Source of the DNA: Rhipicephalus microplus
Taxonomy: Eukaryota; Arthropoda; Arachnida; Ixodida; Ixodidae
NCBI RefSeq assembly: GCF_043290135.1
Contig: NC_134701.1
Location: 201,009,101 to 201,073,100 of the forward strand
Length of the DNA stretch: 64,000 nucleotides
Reading direction: 5' to 3'
The notes under the pieces are model-generated. The model was not told where the DNA came from. It saw nothing but the letters and a program-made list of their open reading frames with translations, and did not search any database. Below are positions 12,449-24,224 of this stretch, one piece after another; within the stretch, counting starts at the first letter, position 1; the number at the start of each line of letters is the position of its first letter. Both the position numbers and the translations under genes were made by a program.

Positions 12449-13200
12449 GAGTGGGGCGAAGCATTCGTCCGTCCATTCGTTCTTGCTTCCGTCCGTTCCT
12501 GCGTACGTCTGTGTAACCATCCATGCGTCCATCCACCCGTCCGCGCTTGCGTCTGTTCGTGCGTCCGTCCTTGCGTTCGTCCATGCATCCGCGCCTGCGT
12601 CCGTTCATGCGTCTATCCATGCATCTGTCTGTGTGTTCGTTCGTCCATCTATTCAGCCCTCCAAGTACCACCATATCGCATCTTTTCCTCATATATTCTC
12701 CATATAGAAGCACCGTCATCCAGCGGACATTCCAAGGACTAAACGGGAGGTGGCACACGCACACTTTCTTACGGCTTGCGCTTCGGGTTTACTTCCCACC
12801 TTTAACCACCTCGAGTTCATGGTATATACTAGTTCACTGTATTCATGGCTTTGCAGCCCAACGCTCGCTAAACCTTTCTAAAACCAAGGAGGTTAGGCCC
12901 AGCGAGTATAACGTAGCAACCCTTTCTTCTCAGATAGTGCTCAATGTACATGCCAATAGCTGCTAATGGGGATCGCAGCGTGCGCGTTACCTAAAGGCCG
13001 AATGGTCCTGTCTCTCATTCCCCCTTAGCAGCCATTAACATGTGCATTGAGCACTATCTTTTATTGTTCAACAACGCACAGAAGAAATCTCTCATCGGAA
13101 CCACCTTGGGGGTCAAAATCGTAAGGACCGCTATTTCGGGTGTGTGCCACTGGTGGTTACGTACTACGAGGGACGCACAAGGAGCTTCGCCCCTAAAACA
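12449..13200. mobile_element. MITE-like element with GGGGCGAAGC terminal inverted repeats, copy 1
   Basis: The left end has 'ggggcgaagcattcgtccgt' (about 12453). The right end, read on the minus strand, has 'ttttaggggcgaagctcctt' (about 13195-13176). The internal part from 12780 to 13050 ('acctttaaccacctcgag', 'actagttcactgtattcat') reappears in the element at 48165-48716. There is no transposase, so it is non-autonomous. The left terminus also carries a minisatellite. Confidence 0.6.
12466..12660. repeat. Degenerate GTCCGTCC/TGCGTCC minisatellite
   Basis: Irregular 8-16-bp words of the type 'gtccgtccttgcgttcgtcc' repeat through the left part of the element. Overlapping open frames on both strands over this stretch (up to 160 codons) come from this periodicity. 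Confidence 0.75.
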
Positions 13201-13929
13201 AATCTGGCGGGATTAGGCACAGGCTCGGTGTGCCAACCCCAGCCTGCGCCACTGACATGTCTTCACGTTTCAAACGTACGGCTACTATCGTTAGAAAAAA
13301 AATGATTTGATGGGCAAGGTGTGTCCCGCAATGGCCAAAGCAAACCAATATAAAACATATTTTACAATAATATATTATTCGTTGAATACATTCTGACTAT
13401 TGTTCTTTTGGTACGTCAGGTGTTGCTGGGTATTTCCTGGTATTTACTCGTTTATGTGACAATTGCGTCATAGCACGTGATTGTTGTACTGAGAGTGTGG
13501 CGTTAACAGGATACCTTGTTTGCCAGTGCCCGAAATCTTATGTGTTGACATCTCTGTTTTGGGAACCAATATATAGCACTGAGTCTCACTATGTGCATGT
13601 TTGTCTACGTGTTTATTGGTCTAGTTTTACCAGTTTAAACAACATTGCAGCTACAACTATCATATAAGAAAGGCGCAGCAGTCGGCGCCATACTTATTTG
13701 GCAACTTATTCTAAAGGTGCTCCCCAACAGCCTCCGAAAAATCAGAGCTTTCGTATATGGGCCTCATAAGTTTAGGACCCCAAAGCCATTTGCGTGTGCT
13801 CGCTTTGGGTCAAGCAGGAGCGAACAGTTTTCTGGCACTCCCCCTATTGTATAGGTCAAGATATATCCTCGGCCGATGGCCGTCTTTTCAGTGGGTGCCG
13901 TCACGTTTGTTTGACGCAAAGGTTTTTGG
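13201..13929. other. Unassigned sequence
   Basis: No gene, RNA or repeat was recognised. Short open frames near 13645-13972 lack any supporting motif. Confidence 0.3.
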
Positions 13930-14189
13930 GCCCCGACACAATGGCCTGGTGACTAAGGTACTCTGCTGCTGACCCTCAGGTCACGGGATCAAATCCCGGC
14001 TGCGGTAGCTGCATTTTCGATGGAGGCGGAAATGCTGTAGGCCCGTGTGCTCAGATTTGGGTGCGCGTTAAAGAACCCCAGGTGGTCGAAATTTTCAGAA
14101 TCCTCCGATAAGGCGTCTTTCATAATCATATGGTGGTTTTGGGACGTTAAACCCCACATGTCAATCAATCAATCATCAATCAATCAATA
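13930..14189 (+). mobile_element. tRNA-derived SINE (Ruka-like), 5'-diverged
   Basis: The tRNA-like head is at 13930-14010, with B-box-like 'gggatcaaatcccgg'. The body includes 'ttaaagaaccccaggtggtc', and the tail is 'caatcaatcaatcatcaatc' up to 14189. The A-box part ('ggcctggtgactaagg') is changed. Several substitutions in the body show it is older than the copy at 54 kb. Confidence 0.88.
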
Positions 14190-15045
14190 CTCAAACAAAG
14201 GTTTTGGTGCAGGCTTCAGACCTCCTGCTAAATTAGAGAAATAGCGTCCCGAAAGCAAAACACAAATCTCGTTGGGGTCTCGCACATGCGCAGTAGCCTC
14301 CACACTATTTCTTTGATGCCTTGAAACGATTGGGGCCCATATTCGAAAACGTTCTATAAGACAAGGAACCAGCGTGTTATTTTTTCCTGGAGTTTCTGTC
14401 TCTTCGGAACAATTCGTTGCGGCGGCAGTCTGTTCAGGTGGAGACATATGAAAACAAACTCTCGATTGGTCCATAAATATCAGCTCTGAATTGCCGACAC
14501 CTCGCTTTGACAGGCAGTCACGCACCCGTCTTGTCTTTCATGAACAGAGCTTTAGAATAGGGCACGCGAAGATTTGTGTTAGCGTTTGTCGTCACTGCAC
14601 ATGCGTCCTACGCTACACTCCGGCGGTCATCCGTTAAGTGGCGAAAATGTTATGTGCACGCGCAACGATGGCTACCTTTGGTTACGCTATTCTGCGACAG
14701 CTTACTATCGAGCGAGCTCAACCAGCGTTGGCTCTACTCCTTTGACTTCGTTCAGCCCGTTTTAGACAGCGGGAGGAGACATAACTGTGAGTAGCTGGAA
14801 AGGTGGAAATTCTGATATACTTTTTAGTGCACGCCGGCATTGTCCATGCCCTTCATGAAGAAATGCGTGGTGATGAGGGGACAGCACGTGTAGGAAAGGT
14901 AGTGAAGTACAAAAAGAAAGAACATAAAAATTGTTAGGGTTTACCGTTTAAAGCAACAACACCATCATGGATGAATACCATCAGACAAAATGCCGCGGCG
15001 TTTAAAGTCGCGTTCTGCGTGCCGCCAAACAGGCGAAAAAGAATA
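14190..15045. other. Unassigned sequence
   Basis: Nothing recognised. The open frame at 14184-14525 (-) overlaps the SINE tail and has no domain. Confidence 0.3.
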
Positions 15046-15335
15046 ATGGCAACAGGTGGCACTGACCCACTCTCTCACGTTTAAATGAACATATATACCC
15101 TATCGAGTGGGGGGAGAGATGAACGCAGACATTACTCAGAGTGAGAGCATCGGACGTGTTATTCGAAGGTTACGAACTAGGATACTGCTAGTGGGAAGTT
15201 ATCTTTTCGTCCACCTTTATTTCTTCTCGCAATTCCTTCTAATAACGTCCGCTATATACTCTGCTTGGCATTAGTACCTGTTATTTTTTATGATATTATG
15301 TCTAACATGGAAAGCGAGCCCTTAAGTGTACAATT
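15046..15335 (+). repeat. Second tRNA-containing repeat family, diverged copy
   Basis: It matches the copy at 26335-26660 in order. First comes 'cacgtttaaat' (15078), then a tRNA-like part with 'agagcatcggacgtgttatt', then 'gaagttatcttttcg', 'ttctaataacg' and 'cttggcatta', ending in 'aagcgagcccttaagtgtac'. The B box is lost, so this copy could not promote its own transcription. Confidence 0.6.
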
Positions 15336-15344
15336 TTCTAATAC

Positions 15345-15500
15345 ATCTATGAGGGACGCCGCAGTATAAGCATCTGAAAAGGCCGACCACTGGGGTTCTT
15401 TATAACACGCACCTAAACTAATGTATGCTGGCCTAGCCTTTCGCTTCCGTTGAAATGCAGATGCCGTGTCCGGGATTTCACCCGAGGACCTTCGAAAACG
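15345..15500 (-). mobile_element. SINE (Ruka-like) relic, truncated
   Basis: The body is recognisable by 'tatgagggacgccgcagta' and 'tggggttctttataac'. The head is reduced to 'gtccgggatttcacccgagg'. The tail with the gattgat repeat is missing, and it joins the preceding repeat directly. Confidence 0.6.
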
Positions 15501-16318
15501 GTAGAATTCACTTTCTTGTCTTCAAACTCACCGTAATTAGCGGGTCCTTCAATTACATAATTTTAAGGGAAACGTGCGACGAACCTTTGCGGTAGTCGAC
15601 CTAACATATTCTGCACCAGTTCAGACGAAAAGCCTATAGAGTGAGGTAAGCCGTTAGATAGCGGTGGTCGCCTTGTTTCCTGGATAATAAAATATGAGAA
15701 AAAAAAAACGCAAGGACGCTGTCTGCTTCTTGTGTGCAGAGACAACTGAAACGTCGTGACTCCTCGCGTTTCCTTTCCGTCGAGTGTAGTTTTCCCACTT
15801 GTCGAGAGCCAACTCGAAAACAGGAGGCCGCGTGTCACTGCCGCGTAACCTGTTTTGTCCAATTTTCGTGACACATTTGGTCGTGGACAAGACGAGGAAG
15901 CAATTATGCTCGTTTAATATCGTATTCTGGTGACTGCTTTGCGTGTTTTTCCTCATTTGAAAATTGCCGTGACTCAAAAAAATTCAGCTTGAAATGAAAA
16001 AATAAAGTATGGTAATGACGAAAACGTACTGTCTGCAAGTGTCGAGCTCTAAATAGAGCTCTCATAAAAAAAAAAAATTACATTGGCTAGTACGGTTCAC
16101 TTAAGCAACCAAAGTAGACTGCTAATGCGAGAAAAAAAAAACAAGGGAAAGAGGGAACAAAACATACACAGTAAACAATGTGACCAGCACGTGGTTTGTG
16201 TTCTACAAACTACCTGTATTGACATGCTTTGCATTTTTTTATACAGTAAATGATCGTTAATGTGAACTCGAAGGGGTCTATAAATTTTTTTCAAAATAAA
16301 CAGAGTTATATTTACAAG
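15501..16318. other. Unassigned sequence
   Basis: No recognisable features. Antisense open frames of about 105 codons (15563-15977) carry no motif. Confidence 0.3.
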
Positions 16319-16319
16319 G

Positions 16320-16510
16320 TTGATTGATTGATATGTAGGGTTTAACGTCTCAAAACCATCATGTGATTATGAGAGAGGGAATTTCGACCTCTTGCGGTTC
16401 TGTAACGTGCACCAAGATCTGGGCACACGGGCCTACAGCATCTTCGCCTCTATTGAAAATTCAGCCACCGCTGCCACCGCCGCCGGGACTAGACAACCGC
16501 GGCGGGGCTA
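16320..16510 (-). mobile_element. SINE (Ruka-like) with internal deletions
   Basis: It reads leftwards. The tail 'gattgattgatatgtaggg' is at 16322 and the head end 'ccgcggcgggg' is at 16497-16508. Compared with the complete copy, it lacks part of the mid-body after 'gattatgagaga' and the whole B-box region, so it is transcriptionally dead. Confidence 0.8.
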
Positions 16511-19500
16511 GAATTAGAAGGTGGACTCTAGGATGAATGTACATCGCGCCACACTGACGTGCCAAACCCAACGTGTCCACCCAGGGACCCGTTATAGAGA
16601 ATTAGGTGCTGTGACACGTTTGTGACAATAACATTGGTAAATTCATTTCATGGAGCTCTAGCAGCGAAGTCAGCTAATTGATCCGTCAGTGAATCACTGG
16701 AAACAGGCACCAACATGCATTAGTGCTAGCAGTTTGTCTTAATGTTCCCACGAAGCCTTCATGTGGTACCGTGAATATTATCACGAACAAGTGCTTGTAG
16801 ATTAGCCGGTTACATAAATAATAAATCGGTATAAGCCTTTCCGTGGAGTATTTGTTTTTTTTACAAAAATGTTGGCTTTCTTTTTTACATTTGCTTCTTT
16901 GGTTTTGCGTGTCTCCAAGCACCAGAAAGTTATTAAAATGTGCTTCAATCGCAAGATACGCGGAAAATGTCTAAATACATATTTTTGAAAACGTGGAAAG
17001 GATTGGTTAGACTGCACCATCGAAAGTGCCGAAACCTCTCCAGTTTTCAGCGAAGAAAATATTTTTTTGGAATTAACTGAATGAAGCACAGGAATACAAG
17101 CCCGTAAAAGCAAAGCTTGGGCATTCTGTTGGCGGTTTATTTACATCGGTCAGTGCCCACTGCCGATTCGTCAAGAGGTGGTCGTAGTCAAAATTCGATG
17201 ATTTAAAGAAACTGTGCTGCTATGTACGTATATTCGCTGGCACACTCGTGGGAGAGTTGAAATTGTTCAGTTCATGAAAGTTCGGCGAACGATTGCGTTT
17301 CAAGGCACTTCGAAATTTTGGTAAAGCATTTTTCTATTTTTCTGGCACTTTGGCACTATGATAATTTTTTTTCACAATTTCGACGTGCGCTCAGCGCTCA
17401 CACAGCGAGGAAGAAGCAATTTTCTAACGCAAATTTAATTTTTTTACCTACACTCTCAGTTAATACTAAGTAATACATCGCAATATATGTCAGCAATATG
17501 AATCAAGCGATATAATCTAACAATTAGCAATCAATTCATATGAATCAGTAATATAAATAAAATACCTTGACTGCTGCGCCCTCAAACGCTTTTTTCGTAG
17601 GGGACGAGTTCAGCTCAATTCTCTGCAGAGAAATGGTTCAGTTGAGTGGCGCAAGCTAAGTGAATTTGCTTTTTCAACGAACTACGTTAACGTAATGATA
17701 CGCTGCGAATAGTACTGAAGCGCGTTCTGTAAGCATTTTTTTGTTTTTTCCGGGAGCCATGGTCGCTAAACTTTTGCTCGCTACTGTACATGCGTATTGC
17801 TTTACTGCAATGCCAAAATGGTATTGTTTGCTGCAAATAATGTGCTCCGATGACGCTAATTCTAGGCTTAAAGGTGCCATAATTTAACACCAAATCATTT
17901 GTATGCTCGTTAGTAATGATGCGTCTATTGAGTCGGTAGCGTTTGCGTGCATGAAGTATTCAATATCTTTTTGCACTTTAGCCCGTGAGCATGAGAACTT
18001 TGAAATAAATCAGTAAGAATAAAAGTGGTTGTGTGTATAAAAACCATTATGCTCTTAAGGTGAAAAACAAACAAAACCTAACAAACAATAAACGTTGCAC
18101 TGAGTGGCAACCGCCTGACATAGTAAAATAAACGCGGCTTGAACGAGAACTGCACTCAATACTTCATGCCCCGAAATCCTGGGTGACGCGTATAAACTAG
18201 ACGACAAAAACTTAATTTGCACGATACGTTAGCAGGTGCTATTTAAGACATGTATAGCACGAGCTGACATATAGGTATAATGGGCAATGGTATTTCCGTA
18301 GCTTTGTACGAATCGAAAAGTCACGGATAAGAACGACTACTCAGTCCCGGGTCACTCTCCGTACAATAGGGGGGGGGGGGGGCGACTCACGCAGTGTGCC
18401 CGAGAACGCCACCGCTGAGGAAACGAGGAAGAATTCTTCCAAGGATTGGCGTCTGCACATAAAGAAGGCAAGCAAATCGCCGCCGCCTCGGCCAGCCGCA
18501 CAGCACGCAAAGCGCGTCTTTCGGTGACGCACTTTCGTCTCGTGCCGAGGCTTCTTTGCGCTAGGCAAACAAGGGAGAGACCAGCGTTATGGTTTAACCT
18601 TGACGCCCGTGCCGTACAGTTCAGGCACACGCCCAAGGATGCGTCTTTCGCGTGCGTCGGGACTCGGCGTAGAAAGCTGTCGACCGCGCTCCCAAGAAAT
18701 TGAGGGTGGAAATGCGGCCGAAACGTTTACAGAGCGTGATTTGTGGTGGTATCTAAAATTTTCGTGGCGTACTACACCACAGCTTGAGAATCGTCGGAGG
18801 GAGGCATTCCAAATATAAGCGTGAGGTTCCTCTTGTATCGATGATGCGTCAGTGTCTCTCTCGCAGGCGGAGAGAAAGTTCTAGTATCACCGCTTGTTAT
18901 TAGGGTGATGTGCTATCGATGCTCGCCTAGCTTGCTGCGCATATCTGTGCATAAAAATTTTTATGCTGGATCTGATGAATAAAAAGTCGAAAGTTTGCGC
19001 TACCCTTGGTTCCTTTTCTCATTTTTTTGTAGCGCGAAAGAGCCACATCTTAGTCGCTTGTACAGGATCAGAGATACGGGTATACGCTGGGGAATTCGCA
19101 TAGCGATTCTCCAGCTCGCTAATGCCTTCAGCTTTTCTCATGGATGCTTTGACATTTCGTAAGTTCACTCTAAAGAAAAAAGAAGGGTATATGTTGCAGC
19201 TCTCGGTTAGTTCTGATTTGTCACGCATGTGACTCTCGCTCAACAGACGCACTAACTCTCTTGCCAGTGACACGACTCCCAGACGAGAGTCTGATCATTT
19301 CCGAAGAGAGTTCACGCATCTCTTTATATAGAGTGTCTCATACGCAGCGAGTGAGGACCTACAGAAGAGTAAATAAACTCTTTATTCTTCGGATTGTTTG
19401 ATGCGGACGCTTCTTCCACTGTGCTAAAGGAGAAAGAATTTCACACCTACTATGGTGCCTCGGACCACTTCCATGAGGCTTCTGCTTTTATGGTGCTGAT

Positions 19501-19786
19501 AGGCCAGTATATCGGTTACCACAGCGAATATAACACATTGTGCCCTACGCTTACACTCGTATTCTAAACCTGTTCACTGCAGCCCTTTCCGAGCGAAAAC
19601 AGCGAATAACAGTTGCAAAGACCAACAACGACGCACGAAGAGAGGAGGCATGAGGTAACAAACCCAAGTGAAGCTTCCCAATGGTCTTGCCAATGAAGCA
19701 CGGCAGAGCGCTGATTTTTTTTTGTAAACCTGATAAAGTAAAGCGTGTTCTTCTTTATTACTTTGCTCTATACAATAAATAAAATT
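16511..19786. other. Long unassigned stretch
   Basis: About 3.3 kb in which I recognise no gene, RNA or repeat. A 15-base G run lies near 18369-18383. The 18446-18703 (+) and 18352-18636 (-) open frames overlap antisense in a GC-rich patch, which argues against either being coding. Exons of an intron-rich gene could be hidden here, but I see no supported one. Confidence 0.25.
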
Positions 19787-20000
19787 TGTGGGGTTTTGCA
19801 TGCCAAAACTACAATACCATTATGACGAACGCCGTATAGTGTAAAGCTTCGCATATTTCGACAACCTGCAGTTCTTTAACGTGCACTTTTATCGCACTGC
19901 AGCCTCTACTTTCGCCTCCTTCGAAATGCGACCACAGCAGCAGTGATAGAATCTCTGACGTTCGAGTCAGTAGTAGAACAGTGTACCACCACGATGCACT
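19787..20000 (-). mobile_element. SINE (Ruka-like) relic, strongly diverged
   Basis: The remaining words are 'gtggggttttgcatgccaaa', 'ttctttaacgtgcac' and 'cgttcgagtcag' (B-box remnant), in the order expected for a minus-strand copy. Many substitutions and small gaps mark it as one of the oldest copies in the window. Confidence 0.55.
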
Positions 20001-20865
20001 GTTACTGAAGAGTGAAGTGAGTAAAGTGCCGAACAAAGTTTGCGCTTGCGTTTAAAACTCGACGTTAATTGCACCACATGCATTAGAAATGAAATATATG
20101 CCCGAACCAATACTACCTGCCGATGAATTGAGCAAGGTACATCACTTGGCATTGGTGTCATTTCAATTCGAAAGGTGACAATTTAAATAACTCGCATATG
20201 TAACAGCCTGTACTCCTGTGCCATTGTTGCTAACGCAGGTGAGAACTGGTTCCTCTGGTTCGTCCTTCAGCATATAATTGATAGGGTTCTCCATGGTACC
20301 GTTCACTAGTGTACAATATTCTTTACTTTCTTCCCCGTTGCTGCGTCATCCTCCGCAGGGGTGCAATAGTTACGGAGATTGATTGCTGACCCGAAGGTGG
20401 GTAGTTTGATTCTGGCATGGCAGTTATATTTGAACGGAGTTCAAGTGATAAAGGTTCGTCAACTAGACGATGTGAGCGCACAATATGAAAACACTAGGAG
20501 GTCGATGTGCCTTGGCTCTGACAGGTAGGAAACCCAGAAATTTGTCTTATTAGAGCTGCGCTGTCATTTTCAGAGCAATGCGTAACACTTTCCCTTGTCG
20601 CGATAAAGTGCAGTCATATACTATAGTGTTACGTATAAAGTGGTTATTTAGCAAAAAGTGTTCAGTTGTTACAACTGCAAAGACAGAAAGCTAGCGTAAA
20701 AAAGCGAGATGAAACTTCCGTTCTACGATGTCACTGTTCACTGTGAATTCAAGTGTAGTGTGGTTCTAGGAGCACTTAATTTCAATTCTGCAATATGAAG
20801 CATACACAGTAATTATACGACCCGTAGTAGAGAACTGCGGAATCATTCTGGCTCCCTGATCACCT
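20001..20865. other. Unassigned sequence
   Basis: No gene or repeat recognised. Confidence 0.3.
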
Positions 20866-20987
20866 CAAACGCGCACCATAAGTGGGTGTGTGCATGTGTT
20901 TTGGCACCTCGTCCCCACAAAAATGCGGCCGCCACAGCCTGTATTCAACCCGTAACCTCGAGCCTCATGCTGCTGGTAGAGCTCAAC
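20866..20987 (-). mobile_element. SINE (Ruka-like) head and mid-body fragment
   Basis: The minus-strand head is recognisable in 'aaaatgcggccgccacagcc' and 'gtattcaacccgtaacctcg'. It ends where the TAA array starts. It is a separate insertion from, or the displaced half of, the copy at 21132-21235. Confidence 0.55.
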
Positions 20988-21131
<144 letters not shown>

Positions 21132-21235
21132 TTTTACATACCAAAACCACAATATGATTATGAGAGGCGCCGTAGTGAAGGGCTCCAGAAATTTTGACCA
21201 TCTGGTGTTCTGCAACGTGCACTAACATAGAGCTT
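21132..21235 (-). mobile_element. SINE (Ruka-like) 3' body fragment
   Basis: Words 'ccaaaaccacaatatgatta' and 'gagaggcgccgtagtg' place this as the 3' half of a minus-strand copy whose tail is the preceding TAA array. The tRNA head is absent. Confidence 0.65.
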
Positions 21236-22382
21236 GAATCGTGGCCTTTGCGGAACTGCCTTAACCGAAGAGACATAAACCAGCCTACTGTTCCTCCACG
21301 CTCTACAAGTGGTGTGTTATGTAACATCGTACCAACGTCGTGCATTCTTTTTAAGGTGTGGGTGGCAGCTCGAGTAAGCGGAAAGTTTCACCTCAATGTC
21401 AGGTTCTTTTTGAAAGTCCGACAAACCTAAGTACGCCGAGATGCACCGCAATAGGTTGAGCATGGTGGAATCACACTTGAACGCACGTTTAAAATGACCG
21501 CTGAACGGTTATGAAATGGAGCGAAGAAAGGGCAAGGTACACGTAAACCAATAGCGTAACTTCCATAGGAACCCATGTATCCAGTCGTTGGCGGCTCGTT
21601 GGCACAATCGTCATCTACGTATGGAGAGGACAACTAAAAGCGAACAAAAAATATAAACAATAAAATATGTCACGACCAGAAGCGACAGCGGCATAGTGCA
21701 TTTGCATGCCTTACATGGCGCCAAACTGAAGTGTTTTTTAATTGCTAATATTTCATGTGCCATTATAAATAATCAATTATATAGCACCCTATGGCTCGCT
21801 ACTTACTCGTGCGAGAGAAAAGAAAGACCAACTAAAAAGGTTGAGGGGTCAAAATTGTTTCTTCAGCGTATTGGTGTACTTGCAATATACACCGAAAACT
21901 TCGCAGATGAAATTGTGACCCAACTGTTCACGAGCACAAGAAGCCTAATAGTTCGAAAACTCACTTTGCCTAATCGTTGAAAATCACTGAATCGAGACAG
22001 CACTCTTGAGAATATTGCTTTGGCAAACTTGAAGTACAGCGTCTCGTTGCTTTTTTTTATTAAACTTCAGCGAAAGTAGCTCTATACACGTAAACGCACA
22101 CGCAAACACCCCCGCCCCTCAATGCCCGGACGACCTCTGCTACGGTGTGTGTATACTGATTGTGTACACAGCGTCTGGGCTTCCGTCTGCACAGTTTGAA
22201 GCGGGAAAAAAAAAACATTTCGAAGGAAATTTATTGCTGAATCTCTTCGCATGCTTTCCCGACATGTGTGGCACGATGTAAAGTAAACACAGATAATACA
22301 ATATATTTTAGTTATACACAGACACATACTGTTTTTAGTGCGTTTAAAATTTCAGATAATGTGGCAAAACTCCTCTTTATAC
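21236..22382. other. Unassigned sequence
   Basis: No gene, RNA or repeat recognised. Open frames at 21696-21980 and 22082-22327 have no supporting motif. Confidence 0.3.
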
Positions 22383-23050
22383 ATACTCATCACCATCATC
22401 AGTGTCACTACGCCCATTGCAGGACAAAGGCCTCTCCCATGATCTGCAATCAGCCCGTTCTTGTGCCTTCTACTGACACGTTATACCTGCGAACTATTTA
22501 TTCTTATCGGCCAACCTAACTTTCTGTGTCTCCTTCCAGCGTTTGCCTTCTCTTGGTACCCTGTCAGTTACCCTTATTGACTAGCGGTTATCCTGCCTAC
22601 GTGCTACGTGCCCAGCCCATGCACATTTCTTCTTCTTGATTTCAAATACGACATCCTAAATCTCGGCTTGTTCCCTGACCCACTCTGCTCTCTTCTTGTC
22701 TCTTAAGGTCACACCTATCATAATCCTTCTATCGCTTGCTTCGTCGTCCTCAACTTAACCTGAATCCTTTTTGTAAGTATCTAGGTTTCTGCTCCGTAAG
22801 TAAGTACCGGCAAGATGCCGCTGTTATAAACTATCCTCTCGACGGTTATTTGTGGATTACCATACACTATTTGAGAATGGTTGCCGAATGTGATCCACCC
22901 CATTCTTATTCTTCTAGTTATTTCACTCTCATGGTTCGGCTCCGTGGTTACTTCCTGTCCTAACTAGAGATATTCTTTTACAACTTCCAGCGTCTCTCCA
23001 CCTATTGCAAAGTGCTGTTTTCTGCCGAGACTGTTGCACATTACTTCAAT
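22383..23050 (-). pseudogene. RTE-type LINE relic, 3' end
   Basis: It is homologous on the minus strand to the 3' third of the RTE element at 32640-34085. The terminal (CAT)n-like tail is at 22387-22400, followed by 'cccattgcaggacaaaggcc' and 'gactagcggttatcctgcc', then the region before the reverse-transcriptase C-terminus. Frames are broken throughout. It ends about 45 bp before the TIR element at 23096. Confidence 0.8.
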
Positions 23051-23095
23051 TCTATGCATACATTTTTATTTTAATAATAACAATATTTTATCACA

Positions 23096-24224
23096 CACTC
23101 ATAGAAAAAAGGTTGGTATATTCACTAAGTATTAGCCCGTTACTTGTCACAGAATCCACTAACCAGCTAGTAAATGCAGCTAGTAAAAGTAACCCTTGTG
23201 AACGGCACTACCTCGTTGGGATCGTAACCAACACTAGCCCAAATACTAACAGGCAGGGTAAAAGCACTACCTCGTTGGGTAGCTAAAAATTACTACCTGG
23301 TTAGTAAGTGAATAGTGCTGACACGAGTGGTTAGTCCATTACTAAATTGTTAGTAAACCCCGCAAATAGAGGTTCAAGTCTTTTTTGTAAATGTTCATGT
23401 GCATAACCATATTAATATGATTCTATAACAAAAGCATAGGATGAAAAAACAAATTTACATGGCCCTCGTAAATATAAATGGCTCTTAATTACGTCATGTA
23501 ACTATACTGGGGTAAGTACGCAGCATAGCAACATACTTATAGAAAATTGACGACATGATCATATGATCAAATGAGATTCACATATGTATGATCATGTGTG
23601 AATCTCATATACTCATATGAACTCATATAAGCATATGATATGCTCATGTGAGTCCATATGAGCATATGATTCTCATACTCACATGATTATGTGCTCATAT
23701 GAGTATGAGAACTCATATGAGCGAATCACGAGCCTCACGCATGCAAATGCGTGCACAATTAAATCAAGACTTGGACATGGCAGAATTCGACTGCAGCAGC
23801 AGTTTGAAGAATATATACGCCCCAGCTTTAGGACCGCACACCGCGTACTGGTTAGCAGTACCAGAATTTATAAGATAACTGTTGTTTTCTATGCATCATC
23901 ATGTCCCCTTCTATTTACTTATGTGTGTGCTATTACGTAACACGAAACCTATATTCCAAGGTAGTCAATAAAATTAGAGCTTGCCTGAATTTTGCTCATG
24001 ATGACACTATTACGGCCAAATCTACAGCGACATTTACGAATGATCTGGCAACGTAGGTGGCTTAGTAGTTGCTTAGTTAGAAATACTAAGAAAGGTTCCC
24101 TGGTTATTACTAGCTCTACGAGCTGGTAGCTAATAAAAGTACGCCGTTAAGGTAGTAAAATGCTACGTAAAGTAGTAAACACACGCGTTTACTAACTGAT
24201 TACTAACTTATTTTTTTAAGAGTG
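23096..24224. mobile_element. Non-autonomous TIR element, about 1.13 kb
   Basis: The left end reads 'cactcatagaaaaaaggttgg'-like sequence at 23096. The right end, on the minus strand from 24224, reads 'cactcttaaaaaaataag'. Similarity continues inward through many 'actaac' and 'gtagtaa' words on the left and their complements on the right, giving imperfect TIRs well over 100 bp. Beyond the right end lies CCCTG (24225-24229). If the true terminus is CAGGG, as in many hAT elements, the family could be hAT, but I found no 8-bp target-site duplication. There is no transposase. Confidence 0.6.
23555..23722. repeat. CATATG/CTCATATGAG palindrome-rich minisatellite
   Basis: Within about 170 bp the words 'catatga', 'tcatatg' and 'actcatatga' recur many times in both senses, so the sequence can pair with itself in many registers. 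It sits in the middle of the TIR element at 23096-24224. Confidence 0.8.

Noticed and set aside
12260..12966. Cys/Val/Arg-rich open frames (up to 160 codons)
   Set aside because: Caused by the GTCCGTCC minisatellite inside the inverted-repeat element.
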